From: a methanogenic archaeon mixed culture ISO4-G1
Lineage (GTDB): Archaea > Thermoplasmatota > Thermoplasmata > Methanomassiliicoccales > Methanomethylophilaceae
DNA length: 64,000 nucleotides
Assembly: GCA_001563305.1 (NCBI GenBank)
Contig: CP013703.1
Coordinates: forward strand, 868,001 to 932,000
Direction of reading: 5' to 3'
The notes under the pieces are model-generated. The model was not told the DNA's origin. It saw only the letters and a list, made by a program, of their open reading frames with translations, and did no database searches. The position numbers were made by a program, and so were the translations under genes. Positions 16,655 through 24,236 of this stretch are shown here, piece by piece; within the stretch, counting starts at the first letter, position 1; each line of letters opens with the position of its first letter.

Positions 16655-17080
16655 TCACAGGATACCCAATTTCATTACAATGGCTCCGCCATCCGTCAAT
16701 CTGACCTCCGACGTGCATTCCCGACGACAGAAACCGTCGTTCCCGAACGATCTCTGCCACCCTTCGGCGGATAGAGAGAAACGGTACCCGTCCGGCCCGT
16801 ACTGGGAATCCAAGATGGAACGGAGGTATTCGAACGGTCCCTCATCATCGCCCATCGGATGTGCCAGCAGGTCTGTAAGATAGACTAACGATTCATCATC
16901 CATCAAGGTGACATCGGAAGCCCTCAGCTTTATTCCCCCCAAAATGTTGAGGAAGTCCTCGGGATCCATCACATCCGTATCGGCGTGAGGAATCACATGA
17001 ACGGTCACGCCGGCGGCGAGCACCATGACGGTCAGGAATATCATCGCATCAACGTAGGCCGTCATGCCCGAATCGTTCAA
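16655..17080 (-). CDS. pilin-like membrane protein of the Tad-type locus (tentative)
   Basis: A 141-residue protein with a TTG start overlapping the upstream gene's stop; the internal ATG at 17065 is an alternative. A single N-terminal hydrophobic segment (residues about 10-28, AYVDAMIFLTVMVLAAGVTV) is followed by a soluble domain. The layout of an S/G-x-x-x-hydrophobic N terminus with a small exterior domain resembles TadE/F-like or haloarchaeal pilin-like proteins found with TadA/TadC genes. Such genes lie 2.7 kb away on the other strand. I do not recognise a named family. Confidence 0.6.
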   Translation of the reverse strand: MNDSGMTAYVDAMIFLTVMVLAAGVTVHVIPHADTDVMDPEDFLNILGGIKLRASDVTLMDDESLVYLTDLLAHPMGDDEGPFEYLRSILDSQYGPDGYRFSLSAEGWQRSFGNDGFCRRECTSEVRLTDGGAIVMKLGIL

Positions 17081-17466
17081 GCGTATGCTGTCACCACCAC
17101 TTTTACCGGGATGGTACGGCCGTGCTCGAATTCCGACAGGATGAGGAACGTGGATCTGAAAACGCTGTCCGTGACGGATCCGACCCGTATCTCCCTGGAA
17201 TCCGTGATGCCGAATGTCTCCAACAGGATGCTGACCCCGGACAATCCTTCGACGGCCATGAATTCCTCCAGATGAAGGAGTGAGACAGGCACCTCTGAAG
17301 AAAGGTCTATTCCGAATTCCGAGACATCGAGATCGGACAAGGGATCCTCGACGAGAGGGGATGCGTAGGCCAAAGACATCAGATAGAGCCCGAGGACCGT
17401 GGTGACGGCCATGAAAGAAAGCATAGACTCTGTGAAACCCAGGTCGCCTCTGATGTCCGAGATCAT
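17077..17466 (-). CDS. pilin-like membrane protein, partner of the 16655 gene
   Basis: 129 residues from the ATG at 17466 (MISDIRGDLGFTESM). The open frame continues 25 codons further upstream but has no domain content there. Residues 12-34 form one hydrophobic helix preceded by RGDLGFTE, reminiscent of the short leader and Glu of TadE-type pseudopilins. The C-terminal domain is beta-rich. Its stop overlaps the next gene's TTG start, so the pair is co-translated. Confidence 0.6.
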   Translation of the reverse strand: MISDIRGDLGFTESMLSFMAVTTVLGLYLMSLAYASPLVEDPLSDLDVSEFGIDLSSEVPVSLLHLEEFMAVEGLSGVSILLETFGITDSREIRVGSVTDSVFRSTFLILSEFEHGRTIPVKVVVTAYA

Positions 17467-17545
17467 GATTGGATTTCGTCGGATACGGGTTATAAAGATG
17501 ATTGCTGCATGCAATATGCGGAAGGTGGTGCCCGAAGGCACCGTT

Positions 17546-17728
17546 TCATTTCTTTGCAGGTTCCCACTTGCAGCGGACAGGCGATACGATCGTTCCGTCC
17601 TTCTTCATCTCGGCGAAGGCTTTGTCGACGACCTTCCTGTCCAATCCGGTGAGCTCAGCTACCTTGCCGGCGTTAAGGGGCTCGCCTGCCTTCTTCATCG
17701 CCTCTAGGATCTGTTCCTTGACATCCAT
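17546..17728 (-). CDS. small winged-helix protein
   Basis: 60 residues starting at ATG 17728 (MDVKEQILEAM). It is a compact helix-turn-helix: AGKVAELTGLDRKVVDKAF followed by a short wing KDGTIVSPVRCKW. Proteins of this size and type are common in these archaea, and targets are unknown. The frame is open a further eight codons upstream without evidence for use. It lies between the U32 gene and the pilin-like pair, all on the minus strand. Confidence 0.75.
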   Translation of the reverse strand: MDVKEQILEAMKKAGEPLNAGKVAELTGLDRKVVDKAFAEMKKDGTIVSPVRCKWEPAKK

Positions 17729-17785
17729 GATATCACTCAGATTAATCCACATCCTCGATTATAATGGATTAGATGGATGGATAGG

Positions 17786-19684
17786 TCACACCTTACGGGC
17801 ATAGAGACCGCGGGTGGTAGTGCCCCCGCACATCTCCTTGAGCCTGGCCCTGAGCTTGCTGTCGGGATTTATGCAGACCTCTCCGACGGTCTTGACCAAT
17901 GCGGATGGCCTCTTCCTCAGGTCCAGTCCGACCGACGATACACCGGAACGTCCCAGCTCGGGAATTAGGTCCGTGAGGTCCAGATCCACGGAGTTGAGGA
18001 TGTGGGCGAATCCGCGACCGTCCTTGTAGACAGGGAAGGATGCACCAGTCTCGTCGGTGAGGGAGCCGTTCTGTGCGGCGGGATCCCTGGTGTACATGAG
18101 TTCGGTCCTTCCGAATGCCATTACCTCTGTCCTTCCCGGATAGCGGGACATTAGCGAGGAGACCTCGTTCCTGGAGAGCTCCACCGACAGTGTCGTCTGA
18201 TAGAGGTTCATGGGGAAGAACGAGTTGAACATGTTCAGGAGATTGCTGCCGTATATCCTGGGGGCATTCCTGCAGGCCCTGTACTGACCGGGGTTGTTCA
18301 CCATGACCGGCATATCATCGATCCTGAACTCGTCCAGGGCGTCGAACCTCGGGAGCAGTGCCACCAGCTCGACGCCGTCGGCAGCCTCCTTGGCCTCCTG
18401 AAGCTTGTCCATGTTGTCGAAGTAGATCCTGGTCGCATAGGGAAGAGCGGCCTCCAGGCCCTTGATGGTGTTCACATAGAACGACAGTTCGGGTGCCAGG
18501 TTCTTCGGGGGCAGCCTCTCCGACCTTATCGTGACCGGGGACCTGACGGTCTCGCCCCTGAACCTGGGGGTGCTTCCTATGTCGTTCTTGATGACATCGA
18601 TGCGCGGGTCGTACGTGCGGTATATCTGGTATTTCCCGTCGGGGATCTTAAACGGGATGTGTATGGGATTCAGATCCATGACCTTGAAGCCGCCTATCTT
18701 CTCGTCCTCTTTGAATATGGAAAGCCCGTCCTTGATCCCTACCGGCTCATCGAATTCGGATACTATGGCGTTGTCCTTGATCCTGACCTCGGCTATGAAG
18801 AACCCCCTGTTGTCCGGATACAGTGACTGCACCGGTGAGACGACACCTCCCAGATAGCCGTCGCAGGTGCCCCTGTTGAAGACCGTACGGAGCAGTTCAA
18901 GCGTCTCGTCGAACTCCTTGCCAGTCTCCCCCTTCATGGCCATGGAGTAGGCCTTGGATGCCAGATAGGTGTAGGGCGGGGACCTCATGCGGCCCTCGAT
19001 CTTGAGGGATGTCACTCCCAGATCGGACAGGTCCTTGAGATACTTCATCCCGTATATGTCGGCGCAGCTCATGAAATAGCCTTGTTCGCCGTCCCTGGTG
19101 TAGAGTTTCCTGCAGGGCTGGGCACATGAACCCCTATTACCGCTGCGGCCGCCTATGAAACTGGAGAGGAGGCACCCCCCGGACATGCAGTAGCACATCG
19201 CTCCCTGGATGAACACCTCGGTCTCGATGGGGGATTCGGGGACGATCTGCTTCAGCTCGTCCAGCGTTATCTCCCTTGCCAGGACGACCCTGTCCAGACC
19301 GTGCTCGGCGCACCACTCGATACCCTCTAGGGAATGAATCTGCATCTGCGTGGAGGCATGCTTGTGGATATCGACGCTGGTGAGATTCTTCAGCAGTCCC
19401 AGGTCCTGGATGATGATGGCATCCGCATCGATGTCCTTCAGGAACTTCACGAAGGAGACGGCCTCTTCCATCTCGGAATCCTTGATCAGCGTGTTGACTG
19501 TGACATGCACCTTGACTCCGTGGTCATGCGCATAGGCTATCGCCCCTTCGAGCTCTCCGTCGCTGAAGTTGCCTGCGAAGGCACGTGCACCGAAGCTCTT
19601 TCCTGCCAGATAGACTGCGTCACATCCGCCTTTGATGGCCGCGACAAGGCTGTCCGGTGATCCGACTGGCGATAGTATCTCCAT
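17786..19684 (-). CDS. peptidase U32 family protein (RlhA/TrhP-like)
   Basis: A 632-residue protein beginning MEILSPVGSPDSLVAAI, the usual U32 opening. The family cluster CYCMSGGC...GNRGSCAQPC near residues 168-190 holds four conserved cysteines, followed by SLKIEGRMRSP. U32 proteins are now mainly linked to prephenate-dependent hydroxylation of rRNA or tRNA, with older collagenase claims. The long C-terminal half (residues 330-632) is additional to the catalytic barrel. A perfect 19-bp palindrome occupies the 5' leader at 19693-19711. Confidence 0.88.
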   Translation of the reverse strand: MEILSPVGSPDSLVAAIKGGCDAVYLAGKSFGARAFAGNFSDGELEGAIAYAHDHGVKVHVTVNTLIKDSEMEEAVSFVKFLKDIDADAIIIQDLGLLKNLTSVDIHKHASTQMQIHSLEGIEWCAEHGLDRVVLAREITLDELKQIVPESPIETEVFIQGAMCYCMSGGCLLSSFIGGRSGNRGSCAQPCRKLYTRDGEQGYFMSCADIYGMKYLKDLSDLGVTSLKIEGRMRSPPYTYLASKAYSMAMKGETGKEFDETLELLRTVFNRGTCDGYLGGVVSPVQSLYPDNRGFFIAEVRIKDNAIVSEFDEPVGIKDGLSIFKEDEKIGGFKVMDLNPIHIPFKIPDGKYQIYRTYDPRIDVIKNDIGSTPRFRGETVRSPVTIRSERLPPKNLAPELSFYVNTIKGLEAALPYATRIYFDNMDKLQEAKEAADGVELVALLPRFDALDEFRIDDMPVMVNNPGQYRACRNAPRIYGSNLLNMFNSFFPMNLYQTTLSVELSRNEVSSLMSRYPGRTEVMAFGRTELMYTRDPAAQNGSLTDETGASFPVYKDGRGFAHILNSVDLDLTDLIPELGRSGVSSVGLDLRKRPSALVKTVGEVCINPDSKLRARLKEMCGGTTTRGLYARKV

Positions 19685-19692
19685 GGCTATGC

Positions 19693-19711
19693 TTATCCGC
19701 GTAGCGGATAA
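19693..19711. promoter_or_regulatory. 19-bp perfect palindrome before the U32 gene
   Basis: TTATCCGC-gta-GCGGATAA, 9-27 bp upstream of the U32 start codon and 75 bp from the divergent Tad-locus gene start. It could be an operator in DNA or a short leader hairpin in RNA. TTGCAT repeats follow at about 19718-19736. Confidence 0.5.
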
Positions 19712-19785
19712 ATGACTTTTGCATCCTGAATTGCATATTGCACGCAGTGTTCAGCCTTATATTCCATGAGCGACGAAATCGTACC

Positions 19786-20298
19786 ATGAACAGGCTGTTC
19801 GGATTATCCTTCAAAGAACGCAGAAGCAACGATGGGATGCCTTAGCACTGCAAGACAGGCGATGCTCTGATCATCTCTTGTCTGAATTGTAGGTTCGCCC
19901 CCGAACCGAAATCGGCCGAATGCATCGGATGCATGATGAACTGCCTGTTCAGCAGTCCCTCGGCGGATAGGATAATTCTCCGCACGGGAAGAGACATTGA
20001 GGTCTCCGGAAATGGCTGCAAGACGCTGTGCCAGATCGCTTCTCTCAGAAGATGCTCCAAACCGCTGGAGGAGAAGGAGAGGAGATGCAGGCGCTGCAAG
20101 GATTCCAGGAAGGAGGTCACAGGTAGATTCTGGAAGAACTTCCCGGACATATCCCTGGACTTCAAACCGAGGACAACAGAATGTATCATGGACGATGCCT
20201 GCAGGAGATGCATCGCGAACACGGATCGCACGATAAGGAGATTGGAATCCGACCTACGGGAACTGATGGAATCCTGGAGGACTATGAATGACCACTAA
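19786..20298 (+). CDS. cysteine-rich protein with in-frame TAG (codon 20), first gene of the Tad-like operon
   Basis: Read from ATG 19786 through TAG 19843-19845 to TAA 20298 this gives 170 residues. Cysteines at 22, 32, 35, 46, 49 and 53 plus CRRC near residue 100 and CRRC near residue 145 suggest several metal or Fe-S ligands. After the TAG the first possible start is ATG at codon 50, which would delete C32xxC35 and C46xxC49. This favours amber read-through as pyrrolysine or another residue. The gene overlaps the TadA start by 11 bp. No family is recognised; a role in the secretion machine is inferred only from position. Confidence 0.65.
19843..19845 (+). other. in-frame amber codon (UAG) in Cys-rich gene
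   Basis: TAG at codon 20 of the gene starting at 19786. The following 150 codons are open in the same phase and contain the paired CxxC motifs. Confidence 0.6.
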
Positions 20299-21988
20299 AA
20301 TCGCCTCATTCTGCCCTTCGGAATCGGTCCCCGTACCAATATCCGCTCCGGACCCCATCATCAGCGATTCCCTGCTGGATGCGCTTATGTCCGCTATGAA
20401 TGGAACTGTCAGGACGAAACCGTCCTACGCGGACACATGGATACTGGATTCCGACATGGATCTTCCTTTGAAATACAACTACATGACCGATTGCTCGTCA
20501 GTATCCATAGTCGAACTGCCGAACGGCGAATATGAATACAGGGCGATGCCTTTCGAATACTCCTATCCTGACGGGTTGAACTCGATAGTGAAGGAGGTCA
20601 TCGACGGAATAAGAACGGAGCACCTGAAGAGCGGCATGGACATCGACAGGGGCTCCGTGACCGAGCTGTCCCGCATGATGCTGGATCGTAGATGGGATGA
20701 TCTCAAGGATGCCTGCGGGGACGATTGCGACATGAGCCAGATGATGGACGATCTGGGGAATGTCATCCATCGCCATTCCGTGGGATTAGGGGTGTTCGAC
20801 ATCCTTCTGAGAGACAGGCACATAGAGGACATCTATCTCGATGCACCCTGCACCGAGAACAGAATCTACGTCACACTTAACGGACTGAGAGGGTTGAATT
20901 CGCACATGAGGTGCCGGACTAATCTCATGGTCGAGGAGCGGGAAATGTCCAATCTCATAACAAACCTGAGAGTCTCCTCGGGTCTGCGTTTCTCTCAGTC
21001 CGACCCTGTCCTCGAAACCGACCTTCACGGTTACGATGCCAGGGCGACTCTGATCGGCTACCCGATGAGCCCCAAGGGGGACGCCCTTGCCATCAGGAAG
21101 CACTCCGTAAGACCGTGGACGCTGACAAGGCTGATATTCAACGGAACGATCAACCCGGAACAGGCCGGGATTCTTTCGTTCCTCGTAGACAACCGCTGCA
21201 CATTCCTGATCTGCGGTCCCAGAGGAGCGGGGAAGAGTTCCATGCTGTCCGCACTGATGTTCGAGTTCCCAAGGGAGCAGAGGATACTGACGATGGAGGA
21301 TACCCTGGAGCTCCCGTGCGATACTATGCGCCGCCTGGGATACAAGGTCCAGTCCATCCTGCTGGACGATAGATTGGGAGGGGATGCGGGATCCAGGGCC
21401 GATGAGGCCCTGAGAGTATCGCTAAGGTTGGGGGAATCCTCGCTGGTTCTGGGAGAGGTCCGCGGAGAAGAAGCAGTGACACTCTACAGGAGCATGAGGG
21501 TGGGCCGTGCGGGAAGTTCTGTTATGGGGACGGTCCACGGCGATTCCGCCGAATCTGTGTACCATCGTATCGTGGATGACCTTGGCATTCCTGCCGAATC
21601 GTTCTCAGCAACGGATATCATCCTGACCATGGGAACGGTATGTGCCAGATCCGGCGGACATTTGATCAGGAGGATGGAAGAGATGGTCTGTACGACAAAG
21701 GAACCGTGTAAGTTCAAGGACGTCTCCGGATCCATTGGGATCATGATGTCGGACATTATAGACAGGGTCCTGAAGACATCGCAGAAGACACGTGGCGAGA
21801 TATCACGCGAGATCTCCATCAGGGCGAAGATGAGGTCGTGTCTGGCAGAGCATGCCGCGGAGAACGAGAACTTCCTGGGGCCTGAATGGATTCTCAGGGC
21901 GAACGACATCCTCAGGGCCAGCCCGCTCGACCGCCAGCTCTCTGACATCATCGGAGAGCTGGAATCTGCCATGGGGGTCCAAGGTTGA
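20288..21988 (+). CDS. TadA/CpaF-type secretion ATPase
   Basis: A 566-residue type II/IV secretion ATPase. Residues 1-165 are an N-terminal domain. Then come the recognisable GLGVFDILLRDRHIEDIYLDAP region, Walker A GPRGAGKSS at 310-318, the Asp-box MEDTLELP, the Walker B region SSLVLGEVRG at 385-393 and the His-box GTVHGDS at 414-420. It powers a Tad/archaeal T4P-like assembly or secretion system at the inner face of the membrane. Flanked by a Cys-rich protein (11-bp overlap) and a TadC-like membrane protein (4-bp overlap). Confidence 0.9.
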   Translation: MTTKIASFCPSESVPVPISAPDPIISDSLLDALMSAMNGTVRTKPSYADTWILDSDMDLPLKYNYMTDCSSVSIVELPNGEYEYRAMPFEYSYPDGLNSIVKEVIDGIRTEHLKSGMDIDRGSVTELSRMMLDRRWDDLKDACGDDCDMSQMMDDLGNVIHRHSVGLGVFDILLRDRHIEDIYLDAPCTENRIYVTLNGLRGLNSHMRCRTNLMVEEREMSNLITNLRVSSGLRFSQSDPVLETDLHGYDARATLIGYPMSPKGDALAIRKHSVRPWTLTRLIFNGTINPEQAGILSFLVDNRCTFLICGPRGAGKSSMLSALMFEFPREQRILTMEDTLELPCDTMRRLGYKVQSILLDDRLGGDAGSRADEALRVSLRLGESSLVLGEVRGEEAVTLYRSMRVGRAGSSVMGTVHGDSAESVYHRIVDDLGIPAESFSATDIILTMGTVCARSGGHLIRRMEEMVCTTKEPCKFKDVSGSIGIMMSDIIDRVLKTSQKTRGEISREISIRAKMRSCLAEHAAENENFLGPEWILRANDILRASPLDRQLSDIIGELESAMGVQG

Positions 21989-23367
21989 AACCGCATAGGC
22001 TCATACCGGAAGGTCCTGCGGTCATAGGGATGATGGCGGCCGTACTGGAATCGGGAGGCTCCATCGATTCTGCGATCAGAGCGGTATCCAGGAAGGGACC
22101 TTCGAACAGCAGAGAGCTCTTCACACAGGCCGTCAGGATCTCGGACACCAAGGGCTCATCGTCCCTGAGTTCGGCACTAAGAGGTCTTCTGGACGCTCTC
22201 CCCTGTGAGACTGAAGGCTATTCACAGTCGCTGTGCATGGCCCTTTGCGCAGCGGATTCGCCTGACGAAGCTACGATGTCGGCACTGCTGTCCGATGCAG
22301 CGGACGCCTCGTTGGAGTCGGTCAGGATCCTGGGTGAATCCTACGGAAATTCATTGACAGTCCCCTGCATGACGGTGTTCGGATTGGGGATAATGGCTCC
22401 AATGATCCTGGTCAGCATCCTCCCTCTGATGGGAATTGGCGGGATGTTCGGCAACGCTCTTGATTAGAGACTGATTGCAGCAATAACCCTGGTCATAATA
22501 CCGTCCGTCATCGTGATCGTGATACTCAGGATGCGCGAGAGGAATCCATTCTCCAGTGATGGGATACTTCTCTCGGACCTCAGGTATGTGCTACCATTAC
22601 TGTCATCGATACCTTTGGGTTTGGCATACTGCGGAGTGACTGGTACATACGACAACATATTGATCTTCTCCCTTCTGCCGGCCTGCATCCTGACCATCCT
22701 CCTTATGGCGGACGGGGTCCTCGAGATGGATAAGATCAAGAGATACAGGTCTTGCCTGAAGGATACCCTTTCTGATTTTGGGAACGAGATGCTGTCGGGG
22801 AAGAACTATGAGACCGGTCTCATGAGATCGTTGTGGAAAGGATGCTCTGCGACACTGATCTGCAGCTCCTTCGAATCGGAGCTCGCGTACTGCAGGGGAG
22901 ATGTGGAAACCGCCATCGATCGTTCGATAGGGACCATCTCAACAGACGTATCGGATATGCTGAAGGATGTCAGGTTCAATTCGCTTCGGAACTTCGATGA
23001 GGCGGGAAGGCTGGCAATAAGGATGGGCCGGATGCTGAGGGACAGGGAATCAGCCCAGCGGGAATTGGAGATCAAACTGAAGTCCACGACGGACATGATG
23101 TCCGCGACCGCGATGTTCTTCGCGCCCATGGTCCTCGGGATGAGCATAGCTATGATGGAGCCCCTATCGGAGATGATGGGTTATGCCTCGCTCGATGGGA
23201 CCAGGATATTGCTCAGCGCATATCTGGTAGAACTGTGCATACTGATCTCGGCCATGCTCTCCTCACTGGGCAAGTCAGGGGGCCTGATGCAGATGATATG
23301 GTCGTTCTGCAGGATGTCAGCCTTATCATCCGTGGTATTCTGGATTTGCAGCTCAATAAATCTGTAA
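21985..23367 (+). CDS. TadB/TadC-like membrane protein with in-frame TAG (codon 161)
   Basis: A TTG start at 21985 overlaps the TadA stop (TTGA). The frame runs to TAG at 22465-22467, then continues in phase to TAA at 23367, giving 460 residues. A T2SSF-like half at about 10-120 is followed by a hydrophobic helix at 124-150. The TAG sits in the short loop, a second helix follows at 163-181, then two more helices and a second T2SSF-like half (DFGNEMLSGKNYETGL), ending with hydrophobic segments. TadC-type platform proteins have this topology, so stopping at TAG would remove most of the protein. The residue at 161 would be pyrrolysine or a read-through amino acid. Confidence 0.78.
22465..22467 (+). 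other. in-frame amber codon (UAG) in TadC-like gene
   Basis: TAG follows GCT CTT GAT and precedes AGA CTG ATT GCA. 300 in-phase sense codons follow with matching membrane topology. The first GTG/ATG after it (22513, 22531) would delete most of the second helix. Confidence 0.8.
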
Positions 23368-23438
23368 AAATAGTAAGTAAAATTTATTAGATACTGAAAA
23401 ACACGGAATAATCGTAAGTAAATCCCTGTTGAACGGGA

Positions 23439-24188
23439 TCAAGAAGACCAATATGCCGTGATATGGGTCATCTCGCTGTGACTGATGACCTTACCGTCCT
23501 TGACGAAAGGTCTGACCGCTTCCTCCAACTGATCCCTCGTTAATTCTGGATAGACCACAAGATTGTCATTGATGTACTCCTCATAATCGAATTCCCTGTG
23601 GAAGACATCCGCATCGTATCCTAGATAGGGTTTGAATCCGCGTTCGGAGACATGCTTCAGGACTTCATAGAAGAAGTCCGTATTTCCATGGAACGATTTC
23701 TTGGAACAGTTGCGCTCTATAGCTTCCTCCAGAGGATAATCCAATGAAAAACTGGCCATGTACAGCACGAGTCCGCAGCTGACCGCAATGGCCTTGTCCA
23801 GGTCCTCAAGTGTCTTCACGGCTGGTGACATATGGATTAGGATTATGTCATACTTGTCCGCAAGAACGCCCTCCCCGACGACGAGATCTGTCCAGTCGGC
23901 GATGACGAACCTAGTGTTGTCGGCATCGATACTCTTCCTGTTCCTCTCGGCATAACCGATCATGGTCTCTGAGATGTCAACACCGACTATGCTACCTACT
24001 ACATCCGCAAGTGCCAGGGACCAGACTCCGGTACCGCACCCAATGTCAAGGACGCGTGCCTTGGAGAGGTCCCCTTTGAAGGCACCGATGAGCATCCTGA
24101 TGTAATCGTTGTCCTTGGATTGGATCGGGAGATCGGCGAAGTACATGGCCTTCTTGTCCCAGACGGCCTTGCTCTCCTTCTCTGTCAT
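23439..24188 (-). CDS. class I SAM-dependent methyltransferase
   Basis: 249 residues. Motif I ARVLDIGCGTGVWSLAL is near residue 45, the acidic strand VGVDISETMIGYAER follows, and motif IV is KYDIILIHMSPA. It resembles the general UbiE/Methyltransf_25 group. The substrate is unknown. It lies downstream of, and on the same strand as, nrdJ but is separated from it by a terminator hairpin. Confidence 0.85.
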   Translation of the reverse strand: MTEKESKAVWDKKAMYFADLPIQSKDNDYIRMLIGAFKGDLSKARVLDIGCGTGVWSLALADVVGSIVGVDISETMIGYAERNRKSIDADNTRFVIADWTDLVVGEGVLADKYDIILIHMSPAVKTLEDLDKAIAVSCGLVLYMASFSLDYPLEEAIERNCSKKSFHGNTDFFYEVLKHVSERGFKPYLGYDADVFHREFDYEEYINDNLVVYPELTRDQLEEAVRPFVKDGKVISHSEMTHITAYWSS

Positions 24189-24197
24189 GATATTTGG

Positions 24198-24225
24198 AAA
24201 AAAATAAGCAGGGCCGGAGCCCTGC
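24198..24225 (-). terminator. intrinsic terminator of nrdJ
   Basis: GCAGGGC-tccg-GCCCTGC on the minus strand (24225-24208) is followed by TTATTTTTTTCC. It begins 12 bases after the nrdJ stop and lies before the methyltransferase ATG. Confidence 0.75.
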
Positions 24226-24236
24226 GTTTCATGCGA

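Noticed and set aside
3805-22467. The three in-frame TAG codons as sequencing errors or pseudogenes
   Set aside because: All three are the same codon, no frameshift is nearby, and TAG does not end any other complete gene. Chance errors would give a mix of stops.
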